Source of the DNA: a virus
DNA length: 52,799 nucleotides
Strand: one strand, 5' to 3'
Virus record (IMG/VR): IMGVR_UViG_3300019889_000237
Coordinates: 1-52,799 of that record
The translations under genes and the position numbers were made by a program. The notes under the pieces are model-generated. The model was given only the letters and a program-made list of their open reading frames with translations. It was not told the origin of the DNA and made no database searches. Position 1 is the first letter of the stretch; each line of letters begins with the position of its first letter. Shown here one piece after another: positions 1 through 6,327 of the stretch.

Positions 1-263
1 TCGGGGTCCAGGCGCAGGAGCTGGAGCCCGGGCGCGTAGGGGATCTCCCACGCGCCGATGAGCTGCGACGCGACTGCGTCGGGTGCGCCGTTCATGATCT
101 GGGCGATGGCCCCCCGGCCGGCGGCGACCCGGCCGGTTTCGATGTCCACGTCGACGGCGCCCATGATGATCGCCTCGACGGCCTTGCGGTCGCGGGCGCG
201 CAGGTCTTCGACGTCGCGGAGCTCGACCCAGGCGCCGTCGGACTTCAGTACGTGGCGGGTCAT
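1..263 (-). CDS. Tail assembly chaperone (gpG-like), 3' part cut off by window edge
   Basis: This is the N-terminal ~87 residues of the same protein that is complete at 51712-52119, and it runs off the left edge. Its ATG at 263 overlaps the stop of the major tail protein (ATGA), the usual position for a tail chaperone in a siphophage. By hand count it differs from the right-hand copy at about 10 of 268 bases, so the two are alleles rather than identical ends. Chaperones of this class coat the tape measure during tail assembly. Confidence 0.8.
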   Translation of the reverse strand, partial: MTRHVLKSDGAWVELRDVEDLRARDRKAVEAIIMGAVDVDIETGRVAAGRGAIAQIMNGAPDAVASQLIGAWEIPYAPGLQLLRLDP

Positions 264-1351
264 CAGTACACGGTCCCGGCGGTCCCGTTGATCACGGTGA
301 TCTCGACCGGGGACAGGCCGCCGGTGCTGCCGGCGTTGGTGCTGTTGGCGATGCCGTCGAAGTCGACCATGAACATGGTGGCCTCCTTGCCGTCCTCGGT
401 CTTGACCTTCTCGTAGATGCACTGCCCCATGTCGACCTTGATGCCGCGCTGACCGGCGCCGACCACGCCGTTGTCGAGCACGAGCTGGAGCGGCTGCACG
501 GTGCCGGCGAGCATCGTGAGCAACGGAGTCTCGTCGATGGCGATGAAAGTCGCCTTGCCCTCGCAGGTCATCGCGCCGCGCTGGATGACGTAGGGCTGTT
601 GCTGGTTCGAGAACGTGTAGATCACGTCGAGCTTCCGCTTGAGCACGAACGAGGCCGTGCTCACGTTCGCGACCAGCGTGCCGCCGGACGCCGGGCCGCC
701 GATACCGAGCAGCGCGCGCCAGGCCGCGAACGGCGGCACGCTCGACGGCGCGGCGACCGGGGCCGCAAGGGCCACGCTCGAGCCCCAGGCGTTGCCCTTG
801 CACTTGTACTCGACGAGGCCGGTGGCCTTCTTGCCACCGCCGCCTCCCCCGCCGCCCTTGCCGCCACCGCCCTTGCCGCCGCCGCCTCCTCCCCCGCCGC
901 CGCCGCCCTCGATGTCGAAGGCGATGGACAGCTCGGCCAGGCACGCGCCCGGGTAGGTGCGGGCGCCGACCTCGTCGGTGATGCCGGTGAACCAGGTCAG
1001 CGTGTGCGTCTTGGGCTGGCCGGAGAACGAGTTGTTCAGCGAGACGGCGTGCGTGTACGGGTCGGCCGCACCGGTGGTGGTGCGGTCACCGAGCATCGAC
1101 TCCAGCAGGTGCGGGAAGGTGTCGACGTAGAGCGGTCCCTCGATCGAGAAGTCGACCTCGCGCACGCCCTGGTACCGGCCGTACAGCGTGGCCATCGACC
1201 CGCGCAGGCTGGGGTCGTCGAGCCACTTGATCTGGTCTTCGAAGTCGACCTTCGTGAACGGGATCGTGGCGGTCATCGGCACGGCGGTGCCGGGCGTGAC
1301 CTCGGGTGCGATGCCGAGGAATTCCTTGGCCGGGGTGTACGTGACGGGCAC
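263..1351 (-). CDS. Major tail tube protein with polyglycine insert
   Basis: This 362-residue protein would polymerise to form the tail tube. The call rests on position (after neck proteins, directly before the tail chaperone) and on the typical N-terminus with a PEVTPGTAV motif at residues 16-24. The start is a GTG at 1351, preceded by a GAGGG ribosome-binding site. Residues 149-175 are almost pure glycine with a few lysines (11 G, K, 4 G, K, 8 G, KK), a flexible linker between two folded halves. That is unusual for a tube protein. The neighbours are a 60-residue protein upstream (4-bp gap) and the chaperone downstream (ATGA overlap). Confidence 0.8.
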   Translation of the reverse strand: MPVTYTPAKEFLGIAPEVTPGTAVPMTATIPFTKVDFEDQIKWLDDPSLRGSMATLYGRYQGVREVDFSIEGPLYVDTFPHLLESMLGDRTTTGAADPYTHAVSLNNSFSGQPKTHTLTWFTGITDEVGARTYPGACLAELSIAFDIEGGGGGGGGGGGKGGGGKGGGGGGGGKKATGLVEYKCKGNAWGSSVALAAPVAAPSSVPPFAAWRALLGIGGPASGGTLVANVSTASFVLKRKLDVIYTFSNQQQPYVIQRGAMTCEGKATFIAIDETPLLTMLAGTVQPLQLVLDNGVVGAGQRGIKVDMGQCIYEKVKTEDGKEATMFMVDFDGIANSTNAGSTGGLSPVEITVINGTAGTVY

Positions 1352-1354
1352 GGC

Positions 1355-1537
1355 TCAGCCCTCCTTTGAGGTGTCGGGAGCGTCCGAGCCGTGCTCGGTG
1401 TCGGTGGTGCGCTTGCGCCTGCTGGGCTTCCACTCGCCGGCAGGCTGGGCGTCGGCGTCGACGACGTCGCCGGGCTCGATCCGGCCGAGCACGAAGTGGT
1501 CGATCGGGTCGGACCCGATGAACTCGAAGCTAGGCAT
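1355..1537 (-). CDS. Small hypothetical protein before major tail protein
   Basis: This 60-residue acidic and basic protein begins MPSFEFIGSDPIDHFVLGRI. Its ATG at 1537 overlaps the stop of the tail terminator gene (ATGA), which fixes the start. The C-terminal third is charged and probably disordered. Small proteins often lie here between tail terminator and tube genes. No function can be assigned from sequence. Confidence 0.75.
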   Translation of the reverse strand: MPSFEFIGSDPIDHFVLGRIEPGDVVDADAQPAGEWKPSRRKRTTDTEHGSDAPDTSKEG

Positions 1538-2097
1538 CAGCCCTCCTCGTAGTAGCGGGCGCTGAACTCGATCGCGAGGTAACCCGTGGTCATCTCGGCG
1601 GACGTCTCGGCTGGGGCCATCGACCAGCGCAGCCACGGATCGCCCTCGCCGACGTCGAACCCGCCCTGCTCCCAGCCGCCGGTGCCGAGGCACCGGTCGG
1701 ACCGGATGTGGGAGATCAGGTCGTCCTTGAGCTGGTAGAACGCGTCCTGCGCGTCCTCGGCCCACTCGGCGTTCGAGCGCAGGAACACGTGCAGGAGCAC
1801 GGCGGACTTGACGAACTTCAGGCCACCGAACGCGCCCGCGGTCGCCGCCCGGGTTTCCACGCCGGAGTCGACGTGCACGAACATCGACGACCCCATCAGC
1901 GCGCCGGCCCCGGTCGCGCCGAGGTAGTACTCGTTGGCGTCCTCGCTCTTCGGCCGGGCGCGGCGCACCACGCCGAGGTGCTCGACCCGCGGGGTGCGAT
2001 ACGAGCGGGTGCGCTCGTCGTAGGGGCCGCCGAACCACCGGCAGATCCCGTCCCGCACACCGGTCGTCGTGGTCGCCTTGGACAGGTCGACGGTCAT
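1537..2097 (-). CDS. Tail terminator / head-tail completion protein (putative)
   Basis: This 186-residue protein starts at the ATG at 2097, which overlaps the stop of the upstream connector gene (ATGA). A further in-frame ATG 33 nt upstream is less likely. Position after the connector and before the tube protein is where tail terminators and neck proteins sit in HK97-like morphogenetic operons. The sequence is a mixed alpha/beta, tryptophan-rich protein without a motif I can name. The role is inferred from synteny only. Confidence 0.6.
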   Translation of the reverse strand: MTVDLSKATTTTGVRDGICRWFGGPYDERTRSYRTPRVEHLGVVRRARPKSEDANEYYLGATGAGALMGSSMFVHVDSGVETRAATAGAFGGLKFVKSAVLLHVFLRSNAEWAEDAQDAFYQLKDDLISHIRSDRCLGTGGWEQGGFDVGEGDPWLRWSMAPAETSAEMTTGYLAIEFSARYYEEG

Positions 2098-2960
2098 CGG
2101 ATCCTCTTGTACGGCTTCAGCAGCTTGCACGCGTCGTCGTAGAGGAACGTGGCGCGCCCGGTGCGGCGGCTGTCACCGGAGGTCGAGGTGGTCGACGGGC
2201 CTCGGCCGGTGTTGCTCTCGGCGGTGGACGCGGGGCGCATCAGCAGCATCACCGCGTAGTTGATGACGGCCTGGCGGACCGTGGTCGGCAACGCCGAGCA
2301 GGTCGAGCCGGCCGGGTGCGCGTTGGTCAGCGGCCGGGCCAGCCCGAGCACCTCACCGGCCACCGAGGCGACCGTGACCGCCTCCTCCAGGCCGGGCGTC
2401 CAGAGCCGCAGCACGGTGCCGGCCGCGATGCCGGTGGCGTCCCGCACCTCGATCGAGGTGGCGGTGGCCTCGGCGGGCTCGGCCAGCTGGGTGGACGGGA
2501 AACCGGCCACGTAGGTCCAGGACACGAGCTGCTCGAAGCCCACGGCCGGGTAGCCGAACTGGAGCGAGTTGAGGCCCTGGCCGGACGACGGGTTGAACGC
2601 GACGATGACTCGACCGTCGTGCTCCGTCCACACCTGTGGATCGGCCTGTGCATCGAGCGTGTCCGGGGACATGCCGATCGCCATCGACGTCACGGCGATG
2701 ACCGGGGCGTGCTCGGGGTGGTAGCGCAGCCGCCCGTTGCGGTCCGGGGTGAGCCGGGCGTGCTCGGTGCGCACGTGCGCGGCCAGGGTGCCGTGCGCGC
2801 CGAACACCTTGTCGTCCGCCCACTGGGAGGCCTCGAGCAGGATGTTGATCAGGGCCGCGTCCTGCTCCGGCTGGGTGTGCCCGGTGCGCAGGTTGTTCGA
2901 GTCGAGGAACGTCGGGTGAGCCCGGAACTCGGCCGCCGACACATACGGGTAGTCGAGCAC
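2094..2960 (-). CDS. Head-tail connector (gp6/gp15-like adaptor, putative)
   Basis: This 288-residue protein starts with GTG at 2960. It begins with a helical segment typical of connector adaptors (a YVSAAEFRAHP start, then helices around ALINILLEASQWAD) and has a middle beta-rich domain. The C-terminus has a second helical part near QAVINYAVMLLMRP. It lies three genes after the capsid protein and overlaps the next neck gene by ATGA. It probably binds below the portal as the first neck ring. This is an inference from order and secondary-structure character. Confidence 0.55.
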   Translation of the reverse strand: MLDYPYVSAAEFRAHPTFLDSNNLRTGHTQPEQDAALINILLEASQWADDKVFGAHGTLAAHVRTEHARLTPDRNGRLRYHPEHAPVIAVTSMAIGMSPDTLDAQADPQVWTEHDGRVIVAFNPSSGQGLNSLQFGYPAVGFEQLVSWTYVAGFPSTQLAEPAEATATSIEVRDATGIAAGTVLRLWTPGLEEAVTVASVAGEVLGLARPLTNAHPAGSTCSALPTTVRQAVINYAVMLLMRPASTAESNTGRGPSTTSTSGDSRRTGRATFLYDDACKLLKPYKRIR

Positions 2961-2972
2961 CGGGCCACCTCC

Positions 2973-3116
2973 CTACCGTGTCCAGGCGCCGTGAACGCAG
3001 GACGCGGTGTCCACGCGTTCGGGCCAACCATCCGGCCAGTGCTGGCCGCAGATCTCGCCCTCGGCCTTGCGTCGTGCCGGCCGCTTGGCCTCGGCTGGCT
3101 TGTCCTCGTCGGCCAT
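2973..3116 (-). CDS. Mini-protein with Cys/His pairs
   Basis: This 47-residue protein starts at ATG 3116 (MADEDKP). It has a basic, lysine/arginine-rich N-terminal half, then a C-x2-H motif and a C-x-H motif near the end that could bind one zinc ion. The downstream connector starts 12 bp later. It is conserved in position with other small head-region proteins, but the function is unknown. Confidence 0.6.
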   Translation of the reverse strand: MADEDKPAEAKRPARRKAEGEICGQHWPDGWPERVDTASCVHGAWTR

Positions 3117-3126
3117 CGCGGCCCTC

Positions 3127-3372
3127 TCAGTTCTGGTGCCCGCAACGCGAGCACGTGCGGAACAGGGATGCGAACCCACATGGACACGGGAAGCCCGCTG
3201 CACGGACCCCGCCCGCGGTCGAGGGCGTGAAGCCCCCGGCCTTGACCAGGGCAGCCGCGTCCGAGGGGCTCATATGGAACATGCCGTCGCGGCTGCGGTA
3301 CTCGCTCCCGGACATGCCGGTGACGGCGTGCACCGCCCCGTCAGGTGCGGCCACCCTGGTCAGTTCGGACAT
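3127..3372 (-). CDS. Small head-region protein with C-terminal zinc-ribbon motif
   Basis: This 81-residue protein follows the major capsid gene by 4 bp. Its C-terminus holds CPCG and CSRCG pairs about 10 residues apart, a four-cysteine zinc ribbon. The N-terminus contains a short beta-strand pattern (VTRVAAPDG... GMSGSEYRS). Its position could suit a capsid-associated or neck protein, but nothing in the sequence proves that. Confidence 0.65.
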   Translation of the reverse strand: MSELTRVAAPDGAVHAVTGMSGSEYRSRDGMFHMSPSDAAALVKAGGFTPSTAGGVRAAGFPCPCGFASLFRTCSRCGHQN

Positions 3373-3376
3373 GCGA

Positions 3377-5068
3377 TCAGGCCGCCAAACAAATGCCGGT
3401 GATCAGACCGGACCACTTGGGCGCGTAGTGCACGAGCGTGCCCATCCAGTAGGTGCTGGCGTCATAGGTGAACTGGACCACGGGCCAATCCACCGACATG
3501 TACTCCTGCACCGAGACGACCTCGGCCGTCGCACCCACGTGCGAGTCCGGGATCGGCAGCGTCTCGGACCGGATCAGCGCGGTACCGACCGGCATCCAGG
3601 GGTGGACGTCGAAGGGGACCATCTTCCTCGTGATCTGGTTCTCGATGCCCGTGACCATGGAGCCGAGGAAGTGGCCCGCGCCGTCGCCGTTGAGCTGGAG
3701 ACGGTAGGACGAGTTGTTGGCCGTGGACTTGAGCAGGTCGCCGAGCTGGCGGGCGGTCCCGCCGTCGACCAGGATGCGATCCGGGTCGGCCTTGACGCTG
3801 TTCCACAGTGACTGGAGCGCGTCCTGGACCTCGTCGCCGGCACTCGCCCCCGTGGCGAGCGGGGCGTTGAGCCGCTTGTAGTAGCCGGTCCGGTCCAGGT
3901 CGGACTGCACGGTGAGGAAACCGTCGTACCCACGGTCCTGGACCGAGGTGTCGACCGCGCCCGGGCTGAGCTTTCCGGTGCTGGTCGGCACGGTGGTCAG
4001 GGTGTAGGTCGGCTCGCCGGTAGCACCGGGAGTGAACGAGGTCTGGAACGTGGCCGTTCCAACCGCTCCAGCGGCCTGCGTCACGTAGAGGTTGTAGGTG
4101 CCGAACGAGCCATCGGGCTCCGTGTCGACGTCGATCTCGATCGAGTTCGTCGAGCCGGTCAACGCCCCAGAGGTGCCCGTGTTCGAGACGACGGTCTCGC
4201 CGAACCCGGTGTCTGCGGTCACCACGACCAGGTAGGTGCCTGCCGTGATGGTGCCGCCCGACGAGGAACCGGTGACGGTGATGGTCGGCGCGGAGACCGG
4301 GCCCGCGTAACCGTTGGCGGTCGGGCCGCGACCGAAGAGCAACGCGCGCTCCTCGCCGCCCAGGTGCGCCCACAGGAGCGCGGTCTGCGACAGGCTGCGG
4401 ATGTCCTGGTAGCCCTGGCCAGCGAACTGGGAGGCCCAGTTGACCTGGTCGGACAGCGACATCTCGACGTAGGCCACGGACTCGTCGTGCGACGCGTACT
4501 CGATCTTCTTACCGCGCCGCAGGGTCATCGGGCCGAAGGTCTCGGTCACGGTCTGCGAGTCCATGAACGGGCTCTTGTCCGCCACCCCGCCGAAGCCGGT
4601 GTTGGAGAACCCGTCGATCACGCGGAACTGGCGGGCCGAGCCCTGGCCCTTGCTGCGCGGGATCTGGTTGCGCAGCGGGGTGAGGCGGGGCACGAGCAAC
4701 TTCGCGGGCGCTTCCAGGTCGTAGGGGACCAGGGTCGCGCTGTTCGGGGCCAGGCCGGGCAGCGACCAGTCCTTGCCGATGTCCGCGCTCAGTGTGCTGT
4801 TCAGGGCGTCGATCTCGCCCTGGACGGACGCGAGCACGTCCGGGCTGATGCCCTTGGTGATGGCCTCGACGCGGCCCTGGATGGCCCGCGACTTGGCGCC
4901 CGGGTCCTCGACGATGCCGACGCCGGGGGCGAAGTTGCGTCCACCGGCAGCGGCCTTCTGGTGCTCGGCGGTCAGCTTGCCCTTGTACTGCTCGAAGCGG
5001 GTCGCGACCTCGGTCGGCGACTGCGCGTCCGAGAACATCTCGGACGGCTGTGGGACTGCGTGTCCCAT
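3377..5068 (-). CDS. Major capsid protein (HK97 fold, with inserted Ig-like domain)
   Basis: This 563-residue protein starts at ATG 5068 with a good AAGGAGAT site. It follows the protease-scaffold gene, the canonical position for a capsid protein. Residues 1-100 are charged and helical (delta-domain-like). Residues 110-255 and 370-563 read as an HK97-type shell protein ending in a W/Y-rich strand (PVVQFTYDASTYWMGTLVHY). Residues about 257-365 are different: Gly/Thr/Val-rich beta strands (ITAGTYLVVVTADTGFGET and following), resembling an immunoglobulin or fibronectin-like surface domain inserted into the shell protein. Most HK97-type capsid proteins have 300-400 residues, so the extra length matches this insert. 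Confidence 0.85.
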   Translation of the reverse strand: MGHAVPQPSEMFSDAQSPTEVATRFEQYKGKLTAEHQKAAAGGRNFAPGVGIVEDPGAKSRAIQGRVEAITKGISPDVLASVQGEIDALNSTLSADIGKDWSLPGLAPNSATLVPYDLEAPAKLLVPRLTPLRNQIPRSKGQGSARQFRVIDGFSNTGFGGVADKSPFMDSQTVTETFGPMTLRRGKKIEYASHDESVAYVEMSLSDQVNWASQFAGQGYQDIRSLSQTALLWAHLGGEERALLFGRGPTANGYAGPVSAPTITVTGSSSGGTITAGTYLVVVTADTGFGETVVSNTGTSGALTGSTNSIEIDVDTEPDGSFGTYNLYVTQAAGAVGTATFQTSFTPGATGEPTYTLTTVPTSTGKLSPGAVDTSVQDRGYDGFLTVQSDLDRTGYYKRLNAPLATGASAGDEVQDALQSLWNSVKADPDRILVDGGTARQLGDLLKSTANNSSYRLQLNGDGAGHFLGSMVTGIENQITRKMVPFDVHPWMPVGTALIRSETLPIPDSHVGATAEVVSVQEYMSVDWPVVQFTYDASTYWMGTLVHYAPKWSGLITGICLAA

Positions 5069-5079
5069 GGTGATCTCCT

Positions 5080-6327
5080 TCAGCTGGTGGCAGCGCGCGC
5101 GTCTGCGGCGAGCTGCAAGTAACCGACTCGGGCCTGTGGGTCGCGCACCTCGTCGGCGAGACGCTCGAAGTGCGCCGCCTTGGTGAGGTGCTCTTCCCGG
5201 TGGTCGGCCTTGGCCGTGTCTCCGGTGGTGCGGGTGAGAACGGGTCCACCCGGGGCCGGCGCGCTCATGGCCTTCGTCAGCTGACCTGCGAGGTCGCCGA
5301 CCTGTGCCTGGAGCGCCTTCACCAGCTCGGTGAGGTCATCGTTCGGTGCGGCGGAATCGCTGCCGCCTTCACCGCCCGTGGCCGCCTTCACGGCAGTCAC
5401 GGGCGGGGGCTCGGTGCTCGGCGCCTCGACGGCGGCCGGAGCGGGGGACGCGACGTCCGGCGCCACGGCCTTCTCGGTGTCCGGCTTGTCGGCCAGATCG
5501 ACGTGTGCCACAGCGGGCTCCTTCTTCTCGCGGCAGATGAACCACTCCAGGGCCTTGACCGCCTGAAGCAGCAATTCGATGTCACAGACCTCGGACGTCG
5601 CGCCCTCGGCCAAGCAGACGGCCTCGGACTGGATGAGGCCGGCGATGATGGCGATGGCCTGGTGCGCGTCGGCGACGTCGCCCGCCTGGTCGCCCTTGCG
5701 CACGGCGACGAGGTCGAAGCCCTTCACGGCCGCCTCGTACGCGGCGAGCGGCTCGCCGGCACGGTCGTCGACCTCGGGTGTATCAGCAGGGGCCTCGTGC
5801 AGCTCTTCCACCTTGACCAGGGAGCGGTCAAAGTCGACGGTCCCGGGCGTGACCGCCAACGGGCCGGGCTTGAGCGCCTTGGCCAGGGTGAGCGTGCAGG
5901 TCGGGTTCGCCGGCCGGTCGACCAAGCTCACTTCGACGATCTGGCCACCCACGATCCGGCCGTTGGGCGCGGACGCGTCCTTGACGACCTTCGGCGACCG
6001 GATGCCGATCGAGTAGCCCTTGAGGACGCCGCGCTCGACCTTGCGGGCCGAGTTCGCGTCCACGACCAGGCTCTTCAGGTCCCACCCGCCGTCCGGCAGG
6101 TGGGAGATCTCGGTGCCGACACCGGCCGCGATGCTGGAGTGCTGCTCGCGGACGTTCGCGCCCGTGGTGAACCAGGTCGGCATCGCGGTCTTGAGCCAGT
6201 CCGGGTCACAGATCTGCCGGTCGAGGTCGAGGTCCGGGCTGGTCGCCCGGCCGAACACCACCAGGTCGCCGTTGGCGTCCCGCTCGTGCTTGACGATCTC
6301 GGCGTAGACGGCGGTGGTGTCAGTCAT
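5080..6327 (-). CDS. Capsid maturation protease with C-terminal scaffold region
   Basis: This 415-residue protein resembles S78-type prohead proteases. His63 sits in REQHSS, Ser106 in KGYSIGI, and a conserved VEVSLVDRPANP stretch covers 131-142. Residues 150-330 are acidic, Ala/Pro-rich and probably disordered. Residues 330-415 include a heptad-like helix (LVKALQAQVGDLAGQLTKAM), as expected for a scaffolding region fused to the protease. It overlaps the portal gene end by 8 bp and lies 11 bp before the capsid gene, so portal, protease and capsid are co-expressed. It should cleave the scaffold and capsid N-terminus during maturation. Confidence 0.88.
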   Translation of the reverse strand: MTDTTAVYAEIVKHERDANGDLVVFGRATSPDLDLDRQICDPDWLKTAMPTWFTTGANVREQHSSIAAGVGTEISHLPDGGWDLKSLVVDANSARKVERGVLKGYSIGIRSPKVVKDASAPNGRIVGGQIVEVSLVDRPANPTCTLTLAKALKPGPLAVTPGTVDFDRSLVKVEELHEAPADTPEVDDRAGEPLAAYEAAVKGFDLVAVRKGDQAGDVADAHQAIAIIAGLIQSEAVCLAEGATSEVCDIELLLQAVKALEWFICREKKEPAVAHVDLADKPDTEKAVAPDVASPAPAAVEAPSTEPPPVTAVKAATGGEGGSDSAAPNDDLTELVKALQAQVGDLAGQLTKAMSAPAPGGPVLTRTTGDTAKADHREEHLTKAAHFERLADEVRDPQARVGYLQLAADARAATS

